Origin: JAVBME01 sp031552765
Lineage (GTDB): Bacteria > Bacillota > Negativicutes > Acidaminococcales > JAISLQ01
Direction of reading: 5' to 3'
NCBI GenBank assembly: GCA_031552765.1
Contig: JAVBME010000001.1
Location: 1-62,339 of the forward strand
Length of the DNA: 62,339 bases
This document shows, piece after piece, positions 8,296 to 19,400 of this stretch. A program made the translations under genes and the position numbers. The notes under the pieces are model-generated. The model was not told where the DNA came from and made no database searches. It was given only the letters and a program-made list of their open reading frames with translations. Numbering within the stretch: position 1 is the stretch's first letter; each line of letters begins with the position of its first letter.

Positions 8296-10173
8296 GTGCA
8301 TTCGTGTTTTAGCGGATTTGACCGCCATTTGTTTGCCGAAGGCAAGCATTGCGAGTTATACCGTTATTTTGGCGCGCATCTTGTAAGTGAAAATGGCGCT
8401 TTTGGCGCCAGATTCATGGTATGGGCGCCCGGGGCGCAAAAAGTAACGGTGGTAGGAGACTTTAATGGCTGGCAGGACGAACAGGGCGTTATGCAAGATA
8501 CCGGCGACGGTATATGGGAAGTTTTTATCCCGGGCGCTGCGGCGGGTCATTGTTATAAATACGGTATCACAGGAAATAGAGGGCAAAAATTTTACAAAGC
8601 GGACCCGTTTGCTTTTGCGGCGGAACTGCGGCCCAAAACCGCGTCAGTAATAAGCGCTGTTTTAGACAGGCTGGCCTGGTCGGATCAGGAATGGCGCAAA
8701 AGGCGTACGGCCGATTCGCGCGCGCGGCCCCTTAATATTTACGAAGTGCATATGGGTTCCTGGCGGCATGGCGAGGAGGGACGTTTTCTTACTTACCGTG
8801 AATTAGGCGGCCTTTTGCCAAAGTATGCCCAAGATATGGGTTATACGCACATAGAAATGATGCCGCTTACCGAACATCCGCTGGACGCTTCCTGGGGTTA
8901 TCAGGCTACAGGTTATTTTGCGCCGACCAGTCGTTATGGGAGCGCCGAGGATCTGGCAGAGTTTGTAGGCGCCTGCCATAATGCGGGGATAGGCGTCATT
9001 ATGGATTGGGCGCCGGCTCATTTTTGCAAGGACGATCATGGCTTGAGGGAATTTGACGGCAGCTACTGCTATGAGCCGCAGCATCCGCTCCGGCGGGACA
9101 ACCCGGGCTGGGGAACGGCGTATTTTGATTTGGCTAAAGGGCAGGTGAGGAGTTTTCTTATCTCAAGCGCCTGCTACTGGCTTGAAGTCTTTCATATGGA
9201 CGGACTCAGGGTGGACGCTGTAGCCAGCATGCTTTATTACGACTACACCAAGCCGGCCGGACAGTGGCTGCCTAACGCTGACGGCGGACGGGAAAACCCT
9301 GACGCCAGAAAATTTTTACAGGATTTGAATGTAATAGTTTTTGGCCGCGACCCATCTGTTTTAATGATGGCGGAAGAGTCGACCTCTTACCCTATGGTCA
9401 CCTGGCCGGTACACGACGGCGGTCTTGGTTTTAACTACAAATGGAATATGGGTTGGATGAACGACGTCCTCGAATACATGGAAGAAGAGACTGTACACCG
9501 GCGCTGGCGCCATCATAAGATAACCTTTTCTTTCATGTACGCTTTTTCGGAGAATTTTATCCTGCCGTTTTCACATGACGAAGTGGTGCACGGGAAAAAA
9601 TCCCTCCTCGATAAAATGCCGGGCGATTACTGGCAAAAATTTGCCAATTTGCGCCTGCTGCTGGGTTATATGATGGCGCATCCCGGGAAGAAGCTCCTGT
9701 TTATGGGGCAGGAATTGGGCCAGTTCATTGAATGGGATGAAAAACGGGAACTGGATTGGTTTCTTTTGGGTTATAGCATGCACGCGGTTTTCTGCCAGTA
9801 CGTACAGTCGCTCAACCATTTTTATCTTGCCGACAGGCGTCTGTGGGAAATAGATAGCGATTGGAGCGGTTTTCGCTGGCTGGACGCGGATGACAGCGAA
9901 CACAGCGTGATAAGTTTTCTGCGTTTTGATAAAAAAGGGCGTCATTTAGTAGTAGTGTGCAATTTTACCGAAATAATCAACGAAGGCTACCGGGTAGGCG
10001 TTCCGGATGAGAGAGCTTACCATGAAGTTTTCAATAGCGACGAGGCGCGGTTCGGCGGTTCCGGCGCGCACAGCCGGAAAGTGCTGATACCACATCTCAT
10101 CCCCTGGCACGGGCACAGCCATTCTTTGGTGGTAAGAGTGCCGCCCCTGTCCGTATTGTACCTGTCGCTTTAA
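8296..10173 (+). CDS. glgB: 1,4-alpha-glucan branching enzyme
   Basis: A 625-residue GH13 branching enzyme that makes alpha-1,6 branches in glycogen. Domains: CBM48 N-terminal beta-sandwich (FMVWAPGAQKVTVVGDFNGW, residues about 38-60), GH13 catalytic barrel (YEVHMGSWR; WGYQATGYFAP; the nucleophile in MDGLRVDAVASML; the acid/base glutamate in MMAEESTSYP; the FSHDEVVHGK region), and an all-beta C-terminal domain. The length is usual for the short (type 2) N-terminus. The GTG start follows GAGGAGGTG. It is first in a co-directional glycogen operon, 70 bp before glgC. It acts in the cytosol on the GlgA product. Confidence 0.97.
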   Translation: MHSCFSGFDRHLFAEGKHCELYRYFGAHLVSENGAFGARFMVWAPGAQKVTVVGDFNGWQDEQGVMQDTGDGIWEVFIPGAAAGHCYKYGITGNRGQKFYKADPFAFAAELRPKTASVISAVLDRLAWSDQEWRKRRTADSRARPLNIYEVHMGSWRHGEEGRFLTYRELGGLLPKYAQDMGYTHIEMMPLTEHPLDASWGYQATGYFAPTSRYGSAEDLAEFVGACHNAGIGVIMDWAPAHFCKDDHGLREFDGSYCYEPQHPLRRDNPGWGTAYFDLAKGQVRSFLISSACYWLEVFHMDGLRVDAVASMLYYDYTKPAGQWLPNADGGRENPDARKFLQDLNVIVFGRDPSVLMMAEESTSYPMVTWPVHDGGLGFNYKWNMGWMNDVLEYMEEETVHRRWRHHKITFSFMYAFSENFILPFSHDEVVHGKKSLLDKMPGDYWQKFANLRLLLGYMMAHPGKKLLFMGQELGQFIEWDEKRELDWFLLGYSMHAVFCQYVQSLNHFYLADRRLWEIDSDWSGFRWLDADDSEHSVISFLRFDKKGRHLVVVCNFTEIINEGYRVGVPDERAYHEVFNSDEARFGGSGAHSRKVLIPHLIPWHGHSHSLVVRVPPLSVLYLSL

Positions 10174-10243
10174 GAATATAGTCAAAGGTAAATATTCTAC
10201 TGGAAAATCCAAAACCAGTGGATGCTAAGGAAGGTGTTCGTCC

Positions 10244-11398
10244 ATGCAAAAACAATCTTGTATAGCGATGCTGTTGGCGGGAGGGCAGGGCAGCCGTCTG
10301 GGGGCTTTGACGAGGAATGTGGCCAAGCCGGCGGTGCCGTTTGGCGGGAAATACCGGATAATAGATTTTGCGCTGAGCAACTGCTATAATTCAGGTATTT
10401 ATACGGTGGGCGTTCTTACACAATATAAGCCGCTGGAACTGCACACCTACATCGGCATAGGCAGCGCCTGGGATCTTGACCGCAGGAACGGCGGGGTGTA
10501 TATACTGCCGCCCTATGCCAGGGAAGGCGGGGCCGATTGGTATAAAGGGACGGCGGACGCTATTTATCAAAACATCAACTTTATCGACAGTATGAGCCCG
10601 GAGCATGTGGCGATACTTTCCGGCGACCATATCTATAAGATGAACTATGCCAAGATGCTGGCTTTTCACAAGGAGAAAAAAGCCGACGCTACTATTGCAG
10701 TGTTGGACGTTCCACTGGAAGAAGCTTCGCGTTTTGGCATCATGAGCGCCGATAAAAATGGCAGGATAACCGAATTTGCCGAAAAGCCCAAAAAGCCTAA
10801 AAGTACACTGGCTTCCATGGGTGTTTATATTTTCCACTGGCAGGTGCTTCGGCGTTACCTTTTAGAGGATAGCCAACACAACGACAGTGAACACGATTTC
10901 GGTAAAAACTTGATCCCAGCTATGCTAGAGCGCAAAGAAAAGCTATTTGCCTGCTCCTTCAACGGTTACTGGCGGGATGTCGGTACAGTGGAAAGTTATT
11001 GGCAGGCCAGCATGGATCTTCTGACAGACAACCCGGAATTTGACTTATATGATCCCGACTGGATCATAGGCTCGGTCAACCTTTCCCTGCCGCCGCACTA
11101 TATAAGCAAAGAAGCAAATGTAGCGCGTTCTTTGGTCAGCGAAGGCTGCCAGATATATGGCAAGGTAGAAAACAGTGTCCTCTTCCCTTATGTTATAGTG
11201 GAAAAAGACGCTATAGTGCGCAATTCCGTCATCATGGCCCGCGCCCGGGTAGGGCGGGGGGCCAAAGTGGAAAAAGCGGTCATGGGCTATAAGACTTATG
11301 CCATGCAGGGTGCGGAAATAGGCTCGGAATCGCCGGACGCCGAGGTCACGGTGTTTGCCGAAGGCGGGGCCGGCGACAATACCGGTAAAGATATGTAA
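10244..11398 (+). CDS. glgC: Glucose-1-phosphate adenylyltransferase, catalytic subunit
   Basis: A 384-residue ADP-glucose pyrophosphorylase, catalysing ATP + glucose 1-phosphate to ADP-glucose + PPi. It has the nucleotidyltransferase motif LAGGQGSRLGALT, the substrate segment KPAVPFGGKYRIIDFALSN, the catalytic/metal region ILSGDHIYKMNY, and the glucose-1-phosphate site FAEKPK. A left-handed beta-helix of hexapeptide repeats fills about residues 280-370. It pairs with the downstream GlgD; in Firmicutes GlgC/GlgD form a heterotetramer with higher activity than GlgC alone. A spacing of 15 bp to glgD supports co-translation. The ribosome site is AAGGAAGG. Confidence 0.97.
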   Translation: MQKQSCIAMLLAGGQGSRLGALTRNVAKPAVPFGGKYRIIDFALSNCYNSGIYTVGVLTQYKPLELHTYIGIGSAWDLDRRNGGVYILPPYAREGGADWYKGTADAIYQNINFIDSMSPEHVAILSGDHIYKMNYAKMLAFHKEKKADATIAVLDVPLEEASRFGIMSADKNGRITEFAEKPKKPKSTLASMGVYIFHWQVLRRYLLEDSQHNDSEHDFGKNLIPAMLERKEKLFACSFNGYWRDVGTVESYWQASMDLLTDNPEFDLYDPDWIIGSVNLSLPPHYISKEANVARSLVSEGCQIYGKVENSVLFPYVIVEKDAIVRNSVIMARARVGRGAKVEKAVMGYKTYAMQGAEIGSESPDAEVTVFAEGGAGDNTGKDM

Positions 11399-11413
11399 CG
11401 GGGAGGCAAAGCG

Positions 11414-12529
11414 ATGTTTAAGGTTATGGGTTTGATAAACCTACACGAAAATCCGCAGCATTTGCAGGAGCTTACCACGATCAGGCCTCTGGCCACAGTC
11501 CCGTTTGCCGGCAAATACCGCGCAGTGGATTTTGTACTGTCCAACATGGTAAATTCAGGCATATACAATGTCGGCGTACTAATGCCGGAAGAATCCAGCA
11601 CGCTCATCGGCCACCTGCGGGCGGGCAAGGAATGGGACCTTGACAGAAAGCGCGACGGACTGTTTTTGTTGACGCCGATCGCCGGTAAGCGGACGCCGCT
11701 GGCCGGTACGGGCGACATAGACTATTTCTCCCAGCACCTTGATTTTTTGCAAGAATCACAAAAAGATTATGTTGTGGTCAGTACCAGCCAGATGGTCTGC
11801 AATATAAATTACCGTCCGGTATTGGAGCACCATGTCAAGACGAACGCTGATATCACACTGATCTACCGGCGCATGGAACGGGCTGAGACGCGCCCGCCCG
11901 GTTCGGTCATGCTAACGCTTGACGAAAAGGGCTGGGTCAAAGATATGGAGATAGATCCGCCGGCCAGCGAAAGCCGCAATATGAATATGCGCATGTGTAT
12001 CATCCGGCGCGAGCTTTTGACTAACATCATATCGCACGCTATGAGCCGGGGCGGCGGCGACTTTGTGCGCGAGGTACAGCGCAATGTGCCGCTTTTGAAA
12101 ATCAACGCGGTCCGTTTTACCGGTTATGTGGCCAATATGGCTACTATAAACGATTACTACAAATGCAGCATGGATCTTTTGCGGCCCGACGTGTGGGAGG
12201 ATTTGTTTTTTGCCAACGGGCACATCCACACTCTTACCAAAGATTCGGCTCCGGCACAGTATCTGGCAGGCGGCGACGTCAGGGACTGCCTGATTGCCAA
12301 CAACTGCCGCATAGTCGGCAAGGTTGAGAGCAGCGTCATTTTCCGCTCTGTGTGTATAGATAGCGGGGCCGAGGTAAAAGACTCCATACTCATGCAGGAC
12401 ACGCGTATCGGCGCCAATGCGTGCCTGGAGTGCGTCATTTGCGACAAAGACGTGGTCATTACCCCTGGGCGTGTGCTGAAGGGAGATCCGGGTTACCCAT
12501 TGGTCATAAGAAAGGGGACAGTGATTTGA
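11414..12529 (+). CDS. glgD: Glucose-1-phosphate adenylyltransferase, regulatory subunit
   Basis: A 371-residue GlgC paralogue with a degenerate active site. The N-terminal GGxGxRL signature is replaced by VMGLINLHENP, while the PFAGKYRAVDFVLSNMVNSG segment remains, and the catalytic GDH equivalent reads VSTSQMVCNINY. This is the GlgD pattern: a non-catalytic or weakly catalytic partner that stimulates GlgC. The C-terminal hexapeptide helix is present (about 270-365). It sits between glgC and glgA, 1 bp from the glgA start. The GlgC/GlgD pair is a marker of Firmicutes. Confidence 0.95.
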   Translation: MFKVMGLINLHENPQHLQELTTIRPLATVPFAGKYRAVDFVLSNMVNSGIYNVGVLMPEESSTLIGHLRAGKEWDLDRKRDGLFLLTPIAGKRTPLAGTGDIDYFSQHLDFLQESQKDYVVVSTSQMVCNINYRPVLEHHVKTNADITLIYRRMERAETRPPGSVMLTLDEKGWVKDMEIDPPASESRNMNMRMCIIRRELLTNIISHAMSRGGGDFVREVQRNVPLLKINAVRFTGYVANMATINDYYKCSMDLLRPDVWEDLFFANGHIHTLTKDSAPAQYLAGGDVRDCLIANNCRIVGKVESSVIFRSVCIDSGAEVKDSILMQDTRIGANACLECVICDKDVVITPGRVLKGDPGYPLVIRKGTVI

Positions 12530-12530
12530 C

Positions 12531-13970
12531 ATGAAAAGGGTTTTATTTGTGGCGGGCGAAGCGGCTCCTTTTGCTAAAACCGGGGGATTGGGCGATGTTA
12601 TAGGTTCTTTGCCGGTAGAACTGGTAAAACAGGGCGTGGACGCCAGGGTGATAATGCCCTGGTACCGCGATATACCGGAACATTTTAAAGCTAAGGCCGT
12701 GCCGGTGGCCGAATGCATTGTGAAAATCGCCTGGCGCAGCCAGCATGCGGTGGTATGGCAGCTTGAACATAATGGAGTCACCTTCTATTTTGTCGACCAG
12801 CCGTATTATTTTGACCGCAGCGGTTATTACGGTTATTTTGACGACGCGGAACGGTTTGCTTTTTTCTCGCAGGCCGTGCTGGCAGTCTTGGGCAAACTTG
12901 ATTTCGACCCGGACATCATACATGCCAATGATTGGCACAGTGCGCTGGTTCCTCTTTACCTTGAGCATTTTTACCGTTATGACGAAGTTTTTGAAGATAT
13001 AAAAACGGTGTTTACCATCCATAATATTGCCTATCAGGGAGTATTTTCCTCTTCCATCATCGAAGACGTGCTCGGTCTTAATTGGGGCTATTTTACCAAT
13101 GACAAGCTGGAATTCAACAACGCGGTGAACTTCATGAAAGGCGGCATCCTGTACGCCAATGCCGTGACAACAGTCAGCGCTTCTTATGCCGCTGAGATAC
13201 AGACGCCTGCGTTTGGCGAAGGCCTCGACGGGGTGTTGCGCGCCTGTTCGGTGAAGCTGCGCGGTATAGTCAACGGTCTTGATTATGACAGTTATAATCC
13301 GTCTAAAGATACAGCCTTGCCGCAGACGTTTGATAAAAGCAGCCTGGCCAAACGCGTCAGAAACAAAGAATGGCTGCACGAGCGCCTGGGATTGGATAAA
13401 AATATGGACGCGCCGCTTATCGGCGTAGTGTCGCGCATGGTGCAGGCGAAAGGCTTTGACCTATTGTGCGAAGTTATACCGGAACTTATCAGGCGGGGCG
13501 CGCGTATCGCCATATTAGGCACTGGCGACCGCGGTTATGAAAGCTACCTGAGGTACTTGACCGACGGCTATAAAGGGCTACTATCGGTGCAAACGCAGTT
13601 TGACGACAAACTGGCCCGGGTCATTTATGGCGGCAGCGATATCTTTTTGATGCCTTCGCAGTTCGAGCCTTGCGGCATCAGCCAGATGATCGCCATGCGC
13701 TATGGTGCGGTGCCGCTGGTACGCGAGACAGGCGGCTTGAAAGATACCGTCGTGCCTTATAACAAATTCACCAAGGAAGGAACAGGGTTTGGCTTTAGCC
13801 AGATGTTCCCTGAAAGCCTATTGCGCGTCTATGACGAAGCTGTTGGCGTATATAAAGATAAAACAGCCTGGGCAAATTTGACTAGGCAGGCTATGGACAG
13901 TGATTTCAGCTGGAAAAAATCCGTACGCCAGTATATAGACCTGTATGAGCATTTAGGGGGTAAGGACTGA
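12531..13970 (+). CDS. glgA: Glycogen synthase (ADP-glucose type)
   Basis: A 479-residue GT5 glycosyltransferase that adds glucose from ADP-glucose to alpha-1,4 chains. The N-terminal KTGGLGDVIGSLP motif (residues about 16-28) binds ADP-glucose. The second Rossmann domain starts near residue 290 (GVVSRMVQAKGFD). The C-terminal catalytic segment reads PSQFEPCGISQMIAMRYG with RETGGLKDTV, the retaining GT-B E-x7-E area. Its length matches bacterial GlgA. The start is 1 bp after glgD, and the stop overlaps the glgP ATG (TGATG), so translation is coupled. Confidence 0.97.
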   Translation: MKRVLFVAGEAAPFAKTGGLGDVIGSLPVELVKQGVDARVIMPWYRDIPEHFKAKAVPVAECIVKIAWRSQHAVVWQLEHNGVTFYFVDQPYYFDRSGYYGYFDDAERFAFFSQAVLAVLGKLDFDPDIIHANDWHSALVPLYLEHFYRYDEVFEDIKTVFTIHNIAYQGVFSSSIIEDVLGLNWGYFTNDKLEFNNAVNFMKGGILYANAVTTVSASYAAEIQTPAFGEGLDGVLRACSVKLRGIVNGLDYDSYNPSKDTALPQTFDKSSLAKRVRNKEWLHERLGLDKNMDAPLIGVVSRMVQAKGFDLLCEVIPELIRRGARIAILGTGDRGYESYLRYLTDGYKGLLSVQTQFDDKLARVIYGGSDIFLMPSQFEPCGISQMIAMRYGAVPLVRETGGLKDTVVPYNKFTKEGTGFGFSQMFPESLLRVYDEAVGVYKDKTAWANLTRQAMDSDFSWKKSVRQYIDLYEHLGGKD

Positions 13971-16420
13971 TGGCGGAAGATAGGGAACGGTTCAAAAAAG
14001 AATTTAGCAAACAGTATTTGGATAGTTTCCGCAGTTTGTTCGGCAAAGACATAGACGAAGGCACCGTCGTGCAAAAATTCAACGCTCTTGTCGTCGCTTT
14101 GCGGGAATTGATCGTTACCGATTGGATACGTACCAATAATGACTACCGGGAGAAAAAGCTCAAACAGGTGTATTATTTTTGCATAGAGTTTTTGCCTGGC
14201 CGTCTGCTCGACAGCTACCTTATCAATATGGGCATAAGAAAAGAAGTAAAGGAGGCTCTGGGCGACCTGGGGCTTAACCTCGAAGAGCTGGAAGAAGAAG
14301 AGCGCGACGTCGCTCTGGGCAGCGGCGGTCTGGGGCGATTGGCCTCCTGCCTGCTCGATTCCATGGCGTCTTGCGGTATACCAGGACACGGTTGCGGCAT
14401 ACGCTATAAATACGGTTTGTTCCAACAACAGATAATCGACGGCAACCAGGTGGAACTGCCCGACCGTTGGCTGGCTACCTATAACGCCTGGCAATTCCCC
14501 AAACGCGATAAGGCGCTGGAGGTGCGGTTCGGCGGCAAGATACACATGCAAAAAGAAGGCGGCCAACTGGGTTTTGTACATACGGACTACGAGTCCGTCC
14601 TGGCGGTTCCTTATGATGTGCCAATTGTCGGTTATGGGAACGAGACTGTCAATACCATGCGCCTGTGGAGCGCGGAAATAATGCCGGGGAGCGACGACTT
14701 TCAAATAAACAACCGCCAGGAGTACCGCCGGGCGGTGGAATACAAATACTCGGTGGAATCCATCAGTGAAGTGCTGTACCCGGACGATTCCAATTATCAG
14801 GGGCAGCTGTTCCGGCTGAAACAGCAGTATTTTTTCGTGTCTGCCGGCATCCAGAGCATAGTAAGGTATTATAAGAGAAAATACGGCTGCCCGCTGGAAG
14901 ATTTTGACGATTATATCGCCATACATATCAACGATACCCATCCGACCCTGGTCATCCCGGAACTGATGCGTATTTTCATGGACGTGGAAGGATTGAGCTG
15001 GGATGAGTCATGGCGATTGGTGACCAACGCCGTCTCCTACACTAACCATACCATCATGCCTGAAGCGATGGAAAAGTGGCCGGTCGGGATAATGCAGGAC
15101 CTGCTTCCGAGGATCTACCAGATCATCGAAGAGATAGACCGCCGGGTGCGTATCAGCCTCGAGGCGGCCTATCCCGGCAACTGGGACAGGATAAACTCGA
15201 TGGCCGTCATCAATAACGGGCAGGTGCACATGGCCCATCTGGCTGTTCACGGCAGCTACAGCGTCAACGGTGTGGCGCGCATACATACCGAAATATTGAA
15301 GAAAGATGTTTTGCGCAACTTTTATGAATACTGCGGCTATAAATTCAACAACAAAACCAACGGCATAACCCACAGACGCTGGCTGCTCAACGCCAATCCC
15401 CGGCTGTCTTCTTTGATAACCGAATATATCGGCGACAGTTGGGCGTCACACCCGGAAGACTTGGTAAACCTTATGCCGTATGTAAGAACAGATGATTTTC
15501 TCCATAAACTGGGCGATGTCAAACAGGACAATAAAGAACGCCTGGCTAAACTGATACACAATAAATACGGTATCGCTGTCGATACCTCTTCGATATTCGA
15601 CGTCCACATCAAACGTATACACGCCTACAAGCGTCAGTTGCTAAACGCTTTGCACATACTCCACCTTTATAACTCGATAAAAGCGAACCCCGCGCTGGAC
15701 GTTCCGGCCCGCACCTTTTTATTTGCCGGCAAGGCCGCGCCCAGCTACCACTTGGCTAAAGCCATAATCAAATTCATAAATACCCTGGCAAAAAGGATAA
15801 ATGAGGACAAGTCCATCGACGGCCGGATAAAAATCTGCTTTTTGGAAAACTACAGTGTATCGCTGGCGGAAAGTATCGTGCCGGCGGCCGAAGTCAGTGA
15901 ACAGATATCCACGGCCAGCAAGGAAGCTTCTGGGACCGGCAATATGAAGATGATGATGAACGGCGCGGTAACGCTGGGGACTTTGGACGGTGCGAATATA
16001 GAGATACGGGAAGAAGCGGGCGAAGATAATTTTGTCTCCTTTGGCCTTACTGCGGATGAAGTCTTGCGCCTCAATCAGAGCCATGAATACTCCGCTTTTG
16101 ATACCATTGCCGCCGACCCAAGGCTGGGCGCGATAGTAGAGCAACTGGCAGGAGGCTTTCTGCCCATGTCGCGCGACGAACTGATGTGGATAAATAACTA
16201 TATCTATCAGGGCAATGACGAATTTTATGTACTCAAGGATTTTGACGCTTATGTGGCCGCGCAAGCCCATATCGGCGAACTGTACAAAGACCGCGACCGC
16301 TGGCTGCATATGTCGGCCATGAATGTGGCAAAAGCGGGAAGATTTTCTACCGACCGCACTATACATGACTATACTGTCGGAATATGGCAGGTGGAAGCAA
16401 GGACCTTTGCCAAAAAATAA
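13970..16420 (+). CDS. glgP: Glycogen/starch/alpha-glucan phosphorylase
   Basis: An 816-residue GT35 phosphorylase that releases glucose 1-phosphate from glycogen chain ends. Seen: SGGLGRLASCLLDSMA near residue 120, NDTHPTL near 320, the phosphate/PLP environment in EASGTGNMKMMMNG (the K binds PLP, about residue 660), and the GTLDGANIEI motif after it. It has full family length. It overlaps glgA by one base and is followed after 11 bp by the amylase/glucanotransferase fusion, so synthesis and breakdown of glycogen are transcribed together. Confidence 0.97.
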   Translation: MAEDRERFKKEFSKQYLDSFRSLFGKDIDEGTVVQKFNALVVALRELIVTDWIRTNNDYREKKLKQVYYFCIEFLPGRLLDSYLINMGIRKEVKEALGDLGLNLEELEEEERDVALGSGGLGRLASCLLDSMASCGIPGHGCGIRYKYGLFQQQIIDGNQVELPDRWLATYNAWQFPKRDKALEVRFGGKIHMQKEGGQLGFVHTDYESVLAVPYDVPIVGYGNETVNTMRLWSAEIMPGSDDFQINNRQEYRRAVEYKYSVESISEVLYPDDSNYQGQLFRLKQQYFFVSAGIQSIVRYYKRKYGCPLEDFDDYIAIHINDTHPTLVIPELMRIFMDVEGLSWDESWRLVTNAVSYTNHTIMPEAMEKWPVGIMQDLLPRIYQIIEEIDRRVRISLEAAYPGNWDRINSMAVINNGQVHMAHLAVHGSYSVNGVARIHTEILKKDVLRNFYEYCGYKFNNKTNGITHRRWLLNANPRLSSLITEYIGDSWASHPEDLVNLMPYVRTDDFLHKLGDVKQDNKERLAKLIHNKYGIAVDTSSIFDVHIKRIHAYKRQLLNALHILHLYNSIKANPALDVPARTFLFAGKAAPSYHLAKAIIKFINTLAKRINEDKSIDGRIKICFLENYSVSLAESIVPAAEVSEQISTASKEASGTGNMKMMMNGAVTLGTLDGANIEIREEAGEDNFVSFGLTADEVLRLNQSHEYSAFDTIAADPRLGAIVEQLAGGFLPMSRDELMWINNYIYQGNDEFYVLKDFDAYVAAQAHIGELYKDRDRWLHMSAMNVAKAGRFSTDRTIHDYTVGIWQVEARTFAKK

Positions 16421-16431
16421 GGAGACGGCAG

Positions 16432-19400
16432 ATGATCTCTATCATGCACGATTCGCGCAACCTGGTCTACCGGCGCCCTTTCGGGGCCCGCCCGGCAGGC
16501 GACAGGGTGCGCCTTTCTTTAGATGTAAGAGGCGGGCGGCCATCGGATGTATTGCTGCGCGTATGGTCCGGCCGCGAGCAGATTTTTAAAATGACGGCGG
16601 AAGAAGGGTCGAGCGTTTATCAGGCCGAGTTTGATTTGCCGGCAGAGCCGGGGCTTGTCTGGTATTACTTTATCGTCACTTTGCCGGGGCGGCGCCTGTT
16701 TTACGGCAACAACCCGGAAAAAATAGGCGGGCGCGGCAAGATATACAGCAGCGAGCCGCCTGCCTACCAGATAACCGTCTACCAGCCGCAAGATACACCT
16801 AAATGGATGGAAGGCGGGCTTATCTATCATATATTCCCCGACCGTTTTTTCAACCCTTACCGGCAGCCGCTGTCGGTAAAACCTGACAGTATTTACCATG
16901 ACGACTGGTACAGGACGCCGCTTTATGCGCGCGACCGGCAGACCGGCGAGATCATGGCCTATGATTTTTACGGCGGCAACCTTGACGGTATAACGGCTAA
17001 GCTGGATTACCTGGCGGATTTTGGCGTCAAAGTCATATATCTTAACCCGATCTTCCAGTCTGTGAGCAACCACCGCTTTGATACCGGCGACTACGAAAAA
17101 GTAGACCCGGTGCTTGGCGATATGGCGGCTTTCAACCGTTTGTGCCGGGAAGCGGGCAAACGCGGGATGCGGGTGATTCTCGACGGGGTGTTTAGCCATA
17201 CCGGCAGCGACAGCCGGTATTTCAACAAAGAAGGCTGTTACAAAGAGCTGGGAGCCTTCCAGTCCAAAGACTCGCCTTATTATAGCTGGTACCGTTTCAG
17301 CGAATATCCGGAAGAATATGAAAGTTGGTGGGGTATAGGCAACCTGCCTAATGTGGACGAGCTTAACCCGGACTATCTTGACTATATAATCGAAAACCGC
17401 CGCAGTGTAACAGCGCGCTGGCTGGAGGCGGGAGCCACGGGCTGGCGGCTGGATGTGGCGGACGAGTTGCCTTTGGAATTTATTTGGCGTTTGCGCCGGC
17501 GCATGAAGGAAATAGATAAAGACAGCTTTTTATTGGGCGAAGTATGGGAAGATGCGTCACATAAAATAAGTTACGGCGAACTGAGGAATTATTTCGCCGG
17601 TGGCCTCTTGGATTCGGTGATGAATTATCCTTTCCGGCAGAGTGTATTGGATTTTCTTTTGGGTCAGGAGACTTCTCGCAAGGTAATGGCCGACCTGTAC
17701 AGTTTGTATGAAAACTATCCGCCGGACAACTTTGCTATTTTAATGAACCTTTTGGGTACGCATGACACGGTGCGGCTTCTTACTGCATTGTCAGGCAGCG
17801 TTCCTGACGGGCTGAGCGACAGCAAAAAACGCAAATTCCGACTGCGGGCCGAACAAAAAGAGCTGGCCTTCAGGCGGCTCAAACAGGCGGTTTTATGGCA
17901 GATGACTTTTGCCGGCCTGCCCTCTGTTTACTATGGCGACGAGGCAGGTCTTGAAGGCTTTGCCGATCCTTATAACCGCGCCGCCTATCCCTGGGGCAGG
18001 GAAAATGGCGCTGTCTATAAATACTATTGGAAATTCTCCCGTTTGCGCCGGCGCTACCCCTGGCTGCTGGGCGGGCAGTGGCGGCCGCTGTTGTCTGATC
18101 CGGACATAGTGGCTTATATGCGCTGGCAGGAAGATGACTTTAGCATTATCGCCATAAACCGTGCGGACAACGAAAAATTCTTTACTGCTTCTTGTGATTT
18201 TACTGTGGTGGATGTCCTCAGCGGCGACGGCTACCAGCCGCAGGAAGGCCGGCTGGCGGTTAAGATACCGGGCGGCGGCGCGCGTATTTTGCAAAAAACG
18301 GTCATTTTCCCTGACCGGCGGCGGCGTGCCGGAATTTTACTACATCCCTCCAGTTTGCCCTCCAATTATGGGATAGGGGATATCGGGCCGATCAGTCTGG
18401 CGTTTATCGATTTTCTGGCGGAAAGCGGACATACCGTTTGGCAGGTGCTGCCTCTGGGACCGGTCGACGAAGAAGGCTCCCCGTATGCCGGCAACAGCGC
18501 TTTTGCCGGTAATGTGCTTTTGCTGTCGCCGGACGCTCTTTGTGAAGACGGGTTGTTAACATGCCAGGAACTGGCACATGCTTGTGCCGGCGCCGCGGAA
18601 GCCTCCGGTGTGGACTTCAGGCGGGCAGCGGCCAGGAAAGACCGTCTGTGCAAAATGGCCTACGAACGGTTTAAAGAAAAACGTCCGGCTGATTACGCTG
18701 ATTTTTACCGGGAAAATAAATACTGGCTGGCTGATTATTGTTTATACGCATCATTAAAAGACTATTTTGACGGAAAACCCTGGCAGCGGTGGCCGCAGGG
18801 CATTGCCGCCAGGAATCCGGAAGAGATTGTAAAATGGCAGGAGATATTGGCTGAGGATATTGCCTATCATGCTTTTTTGCAGTATGTTTTCGACCGGCAG
18901 TGGCGTAAAGTATGTGAGAAAGCGAAAGAAAAAGGCATAACCATCATCGGCGACATGCCTTTTTACCTTGCGGCCGACAGCGCGGACGCCTGGGCGCACC
19001 GCGGTTTATTCGACCTCGACAGTAAAGGCTATGCCGCCGGTATGGCAGGTGTACCGCCGGATTATTTCTCCGATAGCGGACAGTTATGGGGCAATCCTGT
19101 CTATAATTGGCCGGCCTGTCAGGCGGAGCAGTATAAATGGTGGCTGCGGCGGCTGCGCCGTAACTTGCAAATGTGCGATATCTTGCGGATAGATCATTTC
19201 CGGGCGATAGACAGTTACTGGCGGGTGCCCAAAGGCAGTGAAACCGCCATGCATGGCAACTGGCAAAAAGGGCCGGGCGACGCTTTTTTGCTAGCGGTGC
19301 AAAAAGAATTTTCCGGTTTGCCGTTTATAGTGGAAGATTTGGGCGACGTCACGCCAAGCGTGGGCAAGTTGCGCGACCGTTTTTCCCTGCCGGGGATGAA

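Noticed and set aside
13829..14941. 370-codon leftward open frame over glgA/glgP
   Set aside because: Antisense shadow of the phosphorylase gene, no start signal or family motif.
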